Assembly (NCBI GenBank): GCA_020847615.1
Contig: JADLBR010000076.1
Location: 1 to 48,227, forward strand
Direction of reading: 5' to 3'
DNA length: 48,227 bases
Origin: Verrucomicrobiia bacterium
GTDB lineage: Bacteria; Verrucomicrobiota; Verrucomicrobiia; JADLBR01
In this document: piece after piece, positions 9,246 through 16,084 of the stretch
How positions within the stretch are numbered: the stretch's first letter is position 1
Layout of the letters: each line of letters starts with the position of its first letter
Program-made: the position numbers and the translations under genes
The notes under the pieces: model-generated
Told to the model about the DNA's origin: nothing
Database searches by the model: none
Seen by the model: the letters and a program-made list of their open reading frames with translations, nothing else

Positions 9246-9934
9246 AAGCGCTGGGCGATGTAAGCGATGTGTTCGCGCATGGCGCTGGCGGCGACCGCGG
9301 GATTCCGGTCGCGCACCGCGGCGGCGATCCGCTCGTGGAATTCCAGGGATGCCGCGCGATGCTCGAGCTGATCGGGATAGCGGTATTGCACCTCGCGCAA
9401 CAGATCGGTCAGCGCCGCCATGAACACGTGGAAAATGGGGTTGCCCGCCGCCCGCGCCAGGCTCTGGTGGAACGCCACGTCGGAGTCGATGAACGTCCCG
9501 CGATCATCGATGTCCGCGCGCATCCGAGAAATGTGTCTCTCCAGCTCGGCGACATGATCCTCGCCCCGGTGTTCTGCCGCCAGCGAGGCGATCATCGGTT
9601 CCAGATACGAGCGCGCCTCGATGATCTGCGGGACGCCGATGTTCGACTGCGCCTTGAGCAAGGGCGAGAGGAGGCTGAAGACGGTCGCGATGTCGAGGTT
9701 CTTCACGAAGACGCCCTTGCCGTGATGCGCCTCGACGATACCGATGCCCTTCAGGATCGACAGCGCCTCGCGCAGCGGCAGGCGGCTCACGCCCGTCATC
9801 TCGATCAATTCGGGCTCCGATGGCAGGCGATCCCCGGCGCCGAGACCTCGCCTCGCGATGAAGCGAATCAAGGTGCGCGCGGTGGATTCGACGAGGGTTT
9901 CACGGCGGAGGACAGGAGACGCGACCCAACTCAT
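9242..9934 (-). CDS. GntR-family transcriptional regulator, FadR subfamily (FCD domain)
   Basis: The N-terminal winged helix-turn-helix includes AGDRLPSEPELIEMTGVSRLPLREAL, the classic GntR signature, then the wing HHGKGVFV. The remainder is an all-helical FCD ligand-binding domain with the metal-site pattern (EARSYLEP, DVAFHQSLARAAGN, FHERIAAAV, MREHI). FadR-type regulators sense organic acids or acyl compounds, fitting the hydroxyacid and keto-acid enzymes downstream. Two starts are possible: GTG 9952 (236 residues) and ATG 9934 (230 residues). Neither has a Shine-Dalgarno sequence. ATG 9934 is preferred because it lies where transcription from the promoter at 9943-9971 should begin. The stop overlaps the next gene by ATGA, so the regulator heads its own operon and is probably autoregulatory. 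Confidence 0.9.
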   Translation of the reverse strand: MSWVASPVLRRETLVESTARTLIRFIARRGLGAGDRLPSEPELIEMTGVSRLPLREALSILKGIGIVEAHHGKGVFVKNLDIATVFSLLSPLLKAQSNIGVPQIIEARSYLEPMIASLAAEHRGEDHVAELERHISRMRADIDDRGTFIDSDVAFHQSLARAAGNPIFHVFMAALTDLLREVQYRYPDQLEHRAASLEFHERIAAAVRDRNPAVAASAMREHIAYIAQRL

Positions 9935-9942
9935 ATGATGAG

Positions 9943-9971
9943 ATGATGACACGGCATCGAAGGGATGTCAA
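9943..9971 (-). promoter_or_regulatory. Candidate sigma70 promoter of the gntR-led operon
   Basis: On the minus strand TTGACA (9971-9966) is a perfect -35 box. After 17 bp comes CATCAT (9948-9943), matching TATAAT at four of six positions. The expected start of transcription falls at about 9936-9934, on the ATG, giving a leaderless message. The short inverted repeat CTCAT-CAT-ATGAG (9942-9930) overlaps the start and could be the regulator's operator. Confidence 0.5.
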
Positions 9972-10053
9972 GGGGTTGGGGGTTGGTCTGCGAGCGCGGG
10001 CGCGGAAGTTCGAGTTGTTCGCCTTGGGCCAGGGATGACGGAGGGGCGTGGGG

Positions 10054-11070
10054 CTATTTGGAATTCGGGTCCGTGGCGCCGTTGGTCTTGGATTCGGCGA
10101 TGGCCTTTTCGATGGCCGGGCGGAGTCTGGCCTGGAGGGCGGCGGCCATTTCGCTTTTGTCGTCGATGGCAACGACCTCGTCGAGGGCTTTGAGGGCGGA
10201 CGCGTGGTTCTCTGCCTGGCCGTATATCTTGACTTTGAGGAGCATGACCTGCTGGCGTATGGGCGCCTCGGCATCCTTGTTCTCGCGCTGCCACGCGTCG
10301 ATCTCTTTGATTGCGGCGTCGGTCTGATTCTCGTCGAGCATGGGGTTGATCTTCTCCATGAGGGGGCCGGTGAGCCTGTCGAACTTATCTTGCAGGGCCA
10401 TCATGGATTCGCGGGTCTTCTGCGCCTCGCGCGCGTCGCCGAGCTGTCGCGAGAGGCCCAGGGAATCCTCCTTGTCGAGGGCGGCGATAGTGTCCAACTC
10501 GGCGCCGTAGAAGGCGACCTGGAGGGCGGGATCGATGGGGGCCAATCCCTCGGCCAGGAGCCTGGCCTTTTCCAATCCCGCGGCGGACCGCGCCTTGGCG
10601 AAAGCGGCGTCCCTGGTGTCGCGGGCCATTCGGAGTTCAGCCAGGTGGGTCAGGTACGCCTCGGCGCCGCCCTCCTGATAGCCGGTTTGGGCGTAGGGGC
10701 GGCCGCTGGCATCGGCGAGGATGATCGTGGGGTAGCCCTCGACATTGAATTGTTTCGAGAGTTTTTCGTTTTGCGAGCGGGTGTCTGGCGAGATCTTGGA
10801 CTCGTCCTGCGGGAAATCGAGTTCGACGAGGAGGAAGTCCTTGGGTGCTGCGTCCTTGAACGCCTGCTGGGAGAAGACCTCTTTCTCAAGGCGGATGCAC
10901 CACCCGCACCAGTCCGAGCCCGTAAAATCCAAGAGGAGGTCTTTCTTCTCCTTGGTCGCCGTCGCCTTGGCGGCCTCGAAATCGTGGGTCCAGCCTTCGC
11001 CTCCGGCGTTCAGGGAGAGGGCGAGACCGAGGAGGGCCCCGCATGTGAGGAGGGGAAGAGGGATTCTCAT
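10054..11070 (-). CDS. Secreted thioredoxin-fold protein with C-terminal helical region
   Basis: The 338-residue product begins with a signal peptide (MRIPLPLLTCGALLGLALSL), followed by a thioredoxin-like domain. FTGSDWCGWC holds the redox pair Cys55/Cys58, and EGYPTIIL holds the cis-Pro. This resembles DUF255/Thioredoxin_7 proteins that act as periplasmic disulfide reductases. Residues ~170-338 are charged and helical (many Lys/Glu/Ala), TPR-like or coiled, without a named family. Three in-frame ATGs exist at 11100, 11085 and 11070; 11070 puts the signal peptide at the N-terminus and is chosen. It is transcribed divergently from the pqqD-like gene, only 71 bp apart, and convergent with nothing, so it is probably a single-gene unit. 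Confidence 0.87.
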   Translation of the reverse strand: MRIPLPLLTCGALLGLALSLNAGGEGWTHDFEAAKATATKEKKDLLLDFTGSDWCGWCIRLEKEVFSQQAFKDAAPKDFLLVELDFPQDESKISPDTRSQNEKLSKQFNVEGYPTIILADASGRPYAQTGYQEGGAEAYLTHLAELRMARDTRDAAFAKARSAAGLEKARLLAEGLAPIDPALQVAFYGAELDTIAALDKEDSLGLSRQLGDAREAQKTRESMMALQDKFDRLTGPLMEKINPMLDENQTDAAIKEIDAWQRENKDAEAPIRQQVMLLKVKIYGQAENHASALKALDEVVAIDDKSEMAAALQARLRPAIEKAIAESKTNGATDPNSK

Positions 11071-11141
11071 ATGAGCGCTAACCATCGGCCAGTTTCTCAC
11101 GCCCGCAAGGGCAAACTGGAGTTTGTGGTGTTTTGGGGCTA

Positions 11142-11606
11142 ATGGTTCACATCGTGGCGCGTTTTAGGGTGAACAGTCCGGCGGTGATCCACCAGACCTT
11201 CGAATCGGAGGCGGTCATCGTGAATCTGGAGACGGGGGACTACTTCAGTCTTCGGGGTTCGGGGGCCGAGGTGTGGGAGGCGATCGTGCGCGGCGTGCCG
11301 GAGGAGGAGATCGTTGCGGGGCTTGCGGGCGAAGGGGGGGCGGGGGATGGCCGGGGCGGCGTGGGCGACGATGTGCATGGCCTATTCGTCGAACTGCTCC
11401 GCGAAGCCCTGATCGTACCGGTGGAGGCAGGGGCCATCGCAGCCGGCGCCGGGGTTCGTCAGATCGCGCGTCGGCGGCCATACGAGCGGCCCATCTTGGA
11501 GAAATTCACGGACATGAGGGAGCTTCTGCTTCTGGATCCGATCCACGAATTGGACGAGATGGGATGGCCGAGGCCTGCGGGGGAGGAGATGGCGGGCGAA
11601 CGATGA
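11142..11606 (+). CDS. PqqD-like (RRE) protein with a YxxPxL tail
   Basis: The protein has 154 residues. Residues ~10-95 match the PqqD/RiPP-recognition-element fold: VIHQTFESEAVIVNLETGDYFSLRGSGAEVWE, then the helical region around GVPEEEIVAGL, then the hydrophobic helix LFVELLREALIV. This fold binds peptide leaders in RiPP pathways. The C-terminal tail reads PYERPILEKFTDMRELLLL followed by DPIHELDEMGWP. Its Tyr114-x-x-Pro117-x-Leu119 matches the leader motif recognised by lasso-peptide RREs. It is the first gene of a coupled cluster and overlaps the HPr-kinase-like gene by ATGA. ATG 11142 is preferred over the in-frame TTG at 11133. Confidence 0.82.
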   Translation: MVHIVARFRVNSPAVIHQTFESEAVIVNLETGDYFSLRGSGAEVWEAIVRGVPEEEIVAGLAGEGGAGDGRGGVGDDVHGLFVELLREALIVPVEAGAIAAGAGVRQIARRRPYERPILEKFTDMRELLLLDPIHELDEMGWPRPAGEEMAGER

Positions 11607-12679
11607 GAGAGCGCGAGGGTGGTGTCGGGTGTCATCGGGCGAGCGGCGCCGAGGCGTTCTTTGAATTGGCGTGGGAGGGTGGGTGCCGGGCGCTGGCGGC
11701 GCTCGGGGTCATGCCGGGGCGGTTGTACGACATCGGGGGATTCCGGGTTCGGATGAGGGCGGGTGGACCGATGGTGGGGCACTTGCTGGGTGCGTTTGGG
11801 CACCTGGAGATTTCGCCGGCGGAATCCAGGGATCTGGATATCCTCGCGTGGGACAGTGTTTCCAGCGGTGTGCCGATGCCCTCGCCGCCTTGGGGAAGGG
11901 ACGATTATGGGCAGCGAGGAGAGATTCGCGGCTTCAACGACGCCCGGTTCATGGCCGCGTTTGACCAGGTCGGCGGGGCGCTGAACCTTCTGGACCGGGC
12001 GTCGGGGCGAGCGATTTTTTGGACGAGGGATGGGGCGCGTCTGCCGGAGCACGAGCGGGGGGCGCCATTCCGGGCGATTCTGAATGGCTGGCTGGGTGGG
12101 CGCGGTTGCGCGTTGGCTCACGGCGCCGCGGTGGGGGCAGGCGGGGGAGCGGTGCTGTTGGCGGGCATGGGCGGATCCGGGAAGTCGACCACGGCGCTCA
12201 TCTGTGTCGGGGGGGGGATGTCATTTCTCGGGGACGACTACTGTCTTTTGCGGGCGGACCCTTCCCCGGAGGTATCCAGTGTGTACGGGACGGCAAAGGT
12301 TGCGCCGGCGGATCTGGCGCGCATGCCGGGCCTTGCGGGGCGGGCGGCGGTCGACCCCGGGGTGCCGGGCAAGGCGCTGATCTTCTTGGCGGATGCGCTG
12401 CCGGGGTGTTTCGCGAGGAGGCTGCCCCTCAGGGCTGTGCTTCGACCTGTGGTCGCGGGGGGGAGGGAGACTTCGCTGCGCGCCGCGGATGCCGCCGAGG
12501 CCCTTCGCGCCTTGGCGCCCAGTTCCATATTTCAGGTTTCGGGATCAGGGGGCGGAACATTCGACCTCTTGGCGGGGCTCGTGCGGGCGCTGCCATGTTA
12601 TCATCTGGCCCTTGGAACGGATTTCTCTCGAATCGGCGAAGTGGTGCGCGGCGTTCTATCGGGGGTGTCCGGGCGATGA
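11603..12679 (+). CDS. HPr-kinase/phosphorylase-like P-loop protein
   Basis: This 358-residue protein has a C-terminal HprK-type kinase core. HGAAVG precedes the Walker A motif GMGGSGKST (~193-201), and FLGDDYCLL supplies the Walker B acidic pair. There is no HPr substrate gene nearby, and the N-terminal half (~1-170) is not the canonical HprK regulatory domain. Proteins of this kind occur beside PqqD-like proteins, nucleotidyltransferases and glycosyltransferases in exopolysaccharide/exosortase loci, and in lasso-peptide clusters where homologues phosphorylate the peptide. Here it is coupled to both neighbours by ATGA overlaps. Its substrate is unknown; a peptide or a glycan precursor are both possible. 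Confidence 0.8.
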   Translation: MREREGGVGCHRASGAEAFFELAWEGGCRALAALGVMPGRLYDIGGFRVRMRAGGPMVGHLLGAFGHLEISPAESRDLDILAWDSVSSGVPMPSPPWGRDDYGQRGEIRGFNDARFMAAFDQVGGALNLLDRASGRAIFWTRDGARLPEHERGAPFRAILNGWLGGRGCALAHGAAVGAGGGAVLLAGMGGSGKSTTALICVGGGMSFLGDDYCLLRADPSPEVSSVYGTAKVAPADLARMPGLAGRAAVDPGVPGKALIFLADALPGCFARRLPLRAVLRPVVAGGRETSLRAADAAEALRALAPSSIFQVSGSGGGTFDLLAGLVRALPCYHLALGTDFSRIGEVVRGVLSGVSGR

Positions 12680-13422
12680 TCGCGGCCGATGAGAGGATCA
12701 GCGTCGTGATACCCGTCTTCAATGGCGAGCGGTTCTTGGCCGAGGCGGTCGCCAGCATCGTGACCCATCGCATCGCCCCGACGCAGATCGTGATCGTGGA
12801 CGACGGATCGACCGACGGGACTCCCGAGATCGTGGCCGGGTTGGGCGGGACCATCACCAGTGTCCGGCAGCCGAATCGCGGTCCGGCCGCCGCCCGCAAC
12901 CGGGGCATCGGGCTGGCGGATAGTGATCTGGTCGCGTTCCTGGATGCCGATGACCTTTGGGGGGCGGGCCATCCCACCGCGGCGCTGGGACGCCTTCGTG
13001 AGGCCGGCGATCTGGACATGGTCATCGGCAGGACCCAGTGCCTGCGATACGAAGGCGACGTGGGCGGGCGCGCCTGTTTTCGGCCATGGCGGGAACCTTT
13101 CCATTCGGTGAATGTCGGGAGCTGGCTGTGCCGGAGGGATCTTTTCGGACGGGTGGGATTGTTCGATGAGACGCTCACGTATGGTGAGGATCTGGACTGG
13201 TTTCTCCGCGCCCGGGAGGCGGGGGCGCGGATCGGTCGGATCGACGGCGTGTGCCTGCTGTACCGATTGCGGCCCGGGGGGATGGTGGCGCGTCGCGGTG
13301 CCGGGCGGGGCGGCCTGCTTGACGCCCTGCGCCGGTCGATCAGCCGGCGCCGGGTGAGCCGGGGCATGGCCGGCGAAGGGGCGGCCCCGCCGCGGGCGCT
13401 GCCTTCGGGGGCGGGGGAATGA
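12676..13422 (+). CDS. GT2-family glycosyltransferase, first of three tandem copies
   Basis: This 248-residue GT-A enzyme begins ISVVIPVFNGERFLAEAV. It has the nucleotide-sugar motif IVDDGSTDGT, the donor-site RGPAAARNRG, the metal-binding FLDADDLW, and the C-terminal YGEDLDWFLRAREAGA, the family's ED box. It has no membrane segment, so it is cytosolic. ATG 12676 overlaps the preceding stop by ATGA. The C-terminus ends in an Arg-rich tail (LDALRRSISRRR) matching the tails of the next two copies, which supports a tandem-duplication origin. Confidence 0.92.
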   Translation: MIAADERISVVIPVFNGERFLAEAVASIVTHRIAPTQIVIVDDGSTDGTPEIVAGLGGTITSVRQPNRGPAAARNRGIGLADSDLVAFLDADDLWGAGHPTAALGRLREAGDLDMVIGRTQCLRYEGDVGGRACFRPWREPFHSVNVGSWLCRRDLFGRVGLFDETLTYGEDLDWFLRAREAGARIGRIDGVCLLYRLRPGGMVARRGAGRGGLLDALRRSISRRRVSRGMAGEGAAPPRALPSGAGE

Positions 13423-14111
13423 GCGCGCCTCGCGTGAGCGTCGTCTTGGCGGTCCGCGATGGGGAGCGTTTCCTCCGCGAGGCGATCGATGGGGTGCTGG
13501 CGCAAGATGTTGGGTGTCCGGAGCTCATCGTGGTCGATGATGGTTCCACCGACGGGACCCGGCGGTTGGCCGAGGGTCGGCGGGGAGTGATCTACGTTCG
13601 CCGGCGGCACGCGGGCATCGCGGCGGCGCGCAATCATGGTGTTGGGCTGGCCGCGGGAGATCTGATCGCGTTCATGTCGCACGACGATCTGTGGGAAGCG
13701 CGCAAGCTGCGCCTTCAGATCGAGCGCCTGGACGGGGATCCCGGGCTGGACCTGGTGGTGACCCGGATGCGGTACTTCCTGGAGCCGGGCTGCGCGGTTC
13801 CGCCCGGCTTCCGGCGCGAGTGGTTCGAGCGGGAGCAGGAGGGATGGGTCCCCGAGACCATGCTGGTGCGGCGGACGGCGTTCGCGCGGGTGGGGCATTT
13901 TGATCCGGCCTACGTCGTGGGCGAGGACACAGATTGGTTTGCCCGCGCGCGGGACGCCGGTTTGCGGTCGGCGTGCTTGCCCGAAGTGCTGGTGCTCAAA
14001 CGAGTGCATGATCGCAACGCGTCGGCCGGGGCCGGGCCGAAATCCGATCTTCTTCTCCGGGCGCTCAAGGCCTCGCTGGATCGGAAGCGGAACGTGGGCC
14101 AGGGGGGTTGA
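13419..14111 (+). CDS. GT2-family glycosyltransferase, second copy (SHDD variant)
   Basis: This 230-residue GT-A enzyme begins VSVVLAVRDGERFLREAIDG, with VVDDGSTDGT and GIAAARNHG. The usual DADD metal motif reads FMSHDDLW, so the first Asp is replaced by His while the last two acidic residues remain. The ED box is VGEDTDWFARARDAG. The tail LRALKASLDRKR is nearly the same as in the third copy. It overlaps the first copy by ATGA and ends 6 bp before the third, so all three are co-translated. Donor and acceptor sugars are not predictable. Confidence 0.92.
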   Translation: MSAPRVSVVLAVRDGERFLREAIDGVLAQDVGCPELIVVDDGSTDGTRRLAEGRRGVIYVRRRHAGIAAARNHGVGLAAGDLIAFMSHDDLWEARKLRLQIERLDGDPGLDLVVTRMRYFLEPGCAVPPGFRREWFEREQEGWVPETMLVRRTAFARVGHFDPAYVVGEDTDWFARARDAGLRSACLPEVLVLKRVHDRNASAGAGPKSDLLLRALKASLDRKRNVGQGG

Positions 14112-14117
14112 GCCCTT

Positions 14118-14783
14118 ATGACCGTGGCGCCCCTGGTGAGTGCGATCATCCCGGTTTACAACGGAGAACGGTACTTGGCCGAGGCGGTCGAGAGTGTCCG
14201 GACGCAGGGGCACGTGCCGCTGGAGATCCTGGTGGTGGATGACGCGTCCACGGATGGAACCGGGTCGCTGGCGCGGGGATGGCCGGACGTGCGATACGTC
14301 GCCCGGACGGTTCGCCGGGGGGCCGGTGCCGCGCGAAATCTCGGGGTATCGCTGTCATCCGGCGGGCTCTTGGCATTTCTCGATGCGGACGACGCGTGGG
14401 TTCGCGGCAAACTGTCGCGGCAGGTGGAGGCGCTCGCGGGCGAGCCGGCATTGGAGGCGGTGTTTGGTCACGTGGTGCCCTTCTGGGAGGGGGGCGAGGG
14501 TGCCGCCATGCCTGGGCCCGTGCCCGGCACGATGCTGATCCGTCGCGAGGCTTTCGTGCGAGTGGGTGGGTTCGACGAGAGCCCCGGGGCGAAAGAGACC
14601 GTCGATTGGTACCTGCGCGCCGTGGAGGCCGGACTCCGCATGCGGATGCTGTCGGACGTTGTCTACCGGCGCCGGATCCATGGCGAGAACCGCGGGGTGA
14701 GGGAGCGCGACATGGGCGGTTACCTGGCGGCGCTGAAGGCCTCGCTGGACAGGAGGCGGGGCGGGGGAGGCGCGGGGACATGA
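14118..14783 (+). CDS. GT2-family glycosyltransferase, third copy
   Basis: This 221-residue GT-A enzyme starts VSAIIPVYNGERYLAEAVES, with VVDDASTDGT, GAGAARNLG and the intact FLDADDAW metal motif. The segment usually holding the ED box reads SPGAKETVDWYLRAVEAG, so the acidic pair is changed to KET. The tail LAALKASLDRRR matches the second copy. It overlaps the nucleotidyltransferase gene by ATGA. At 221 residues it is short for the family, like its two neighbours, and lacks any membrane anchor. Confidence 0.92.
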   Translation: MTVAPLVSAIIPVYNGERYLAEAVESVRTQGHVPLEILVVDDASTDGTGSLARGWPDVRYVARTVRRGAGAARNLGVSLSSGGLLAFLDADDAWVRGKLSRQVEALAGEPALEAVFGHVVPFWEGGEGAAMPGPVPGTMLIRREAFVRVGGFDESPGAKETVDWYLRAVEAGLRMRMLSDVVYRRRIHGENRGVRERDMGGYLAALKASLDRRRGGGGAGT

Positions 14784-16084
14784 ACCTGACGGATAGCGAG
14801 GGCGAGATTCTTTTGGAGACCGCGCGGCAGGAGATGGCTGCGGCGGCCGTCCAGCGCGTGCGTGCGCTGCTGGAGTCGGGTGTTCGGTGGGAATTATTGG
14901 GAGCGGCCGCGTGGCGACATGGCGTGGCATCGCTTCTGTATCGCCATCTGGCGAAGGAAGAGTTGCGGGGCCTCGTCCCGCAGCCGATGCTCCACAATCT
15001 CCGGCAGTGCTACGTCCGCGCCGCCTTTCGGAACAGATTTCACATCGACCAGCTCGCGATGGCGCTGGATGCCCTGGCCGCCGGCGGGGTGGATGCCATC
15101 GTGATGAAAGGCGCTCATCTGGCCCCTCTCCTCTATGGGGATCCCGCGCTCCGGCCATTCGCCGACATCGACCTGCTGGTTCGTGCCGGCGACGTGGCGC
15201 GCGCGCTGGGGCTGTTGGGCAAGGCCGGCTACGATCTATCGCCGGGGTTGCTGTCGGCGGGCCTCAATCGCCGGTATCATGTCAATCTGCCCCTGATCAA
15301 GCGCGGCGATCGGCCCGTCCACGTGGAGTTGCACTGGAGCCTCACGGACCGGTTCAGCAACCACGCCGCGGACCACGACGCGATCTGGGGCCGATCGGCC
15401 GAGGCAGAGATCGGCGGCGCGCGGGCCCGCGTGCTGTCCGCGGAGGATCTCCTGATCTATCTCGCGCTGCATCTGGACAAGCATGGCTATTTGAACCGGG
15501 GTATTTTGGGTTCTGGGCGCGAGCGGGGGGCTGCGCTGGATGAGATGAGCGCGAATCGCCTGATCTGGTTCACGGATCTTCACGAGTTGTGCGAGCGGCA
15601 TGGGCGGAGCATGGACTGGGGGGCGGTGGTGGGGCGGAGCCGGGCGGGGGGGATGGGCGTTCCCGTCGGCACGAGCCTGGCGTTGCTCATGGCGCTTCTT
15701 GGGAGTCGGGTGGATCGTGCGACACTGGGTGCGCTGGTTCCATCAGGGGCCGCGTGGTTTCGGCGGTGGCTGGCGCTGAGCCTGTCCGGTGGCGGGGGCG
15801 ATGGGCGCGCGCGGGGTCGCGTGCGCGATTTCATGCGCCGGATGATGCTGCCGACGAGGAAGGACTTTGAGCTGCGGCTGGTGCGGTTGCTGGATCTTGG
15901 CGAGTTTCTTTTTCCTGGGCCAGGCGCGCGGCCCGCGGGCGCGGATTGGGGGGCCGGGAGGGCGCTGGCGCACGCGATCCGAGGCGCCGCCATGTGCGGG
16001 GGACTCATCGCGGGCGCGTTCGGTTGCCACGCGAAGGCGCGCATTCGGCAGATCCTATGCCTTGGGGGACGCGATGGGGGTTAG
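14780..16084 (+). CDS. Nucleotidyltransferase-family protein (PF14907-type)
   Basis: This 434-residue protein shows the minimal polymerase-beta-like motif of the uncharacterised nucleotidyltransferase family: VMKGAHLAPLLYG followed by RPFADIDLLV (~130-136), with the DID acidic pair for metal binding. The segment VHVELHWSL is also typical. It would transfer a nucleotide to an unknown acceptor. Homologues sit in exosortase/polysaccharide loci and in some lasso-peptide clusters, often with HprK-like and PqqD-like neighbours as here. It overlaps the third glycosyltransferase by ATGA and the following membrane protein by 11 bp. Confidence 0.85.
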   Translation: MNLTDSEGEILLETARQEMAAAAVQRVRALLESGVRWELLGAAAWRHGVASLLYRHLAKEELRGLVPQPMLHNLRQCYVRAAFRNRFHIDQLAMALDALAAGGVDAIVMKGAHLAPLLYGDPALRPFADIDLLVRAGDVARALGLLGKAGYDLSPGLLSAGLNRRYHVNLPLIKRGDRPVHVELHWSLTDRFSNHAADHDAIWGRSAEAEIGGARARVLSAEDLLIYLALHLDKHGYLNRGILGSGRERGAALDEMSANRLIWFTDLHELCERHGRSMDWGAVVGRSRAGGMGVPVGTSLALLMALLGSRVDRATLGALVPSGAAWFRRWLALSLSGGGGDGRARGRVRDFMRRMMLPTRKDFELRLVRLLDLGEFLFPGPGARPAGADWGAGRALAHAIRGAAMCGGLIAGAFGCHAKARIRQILCLGGRDGG

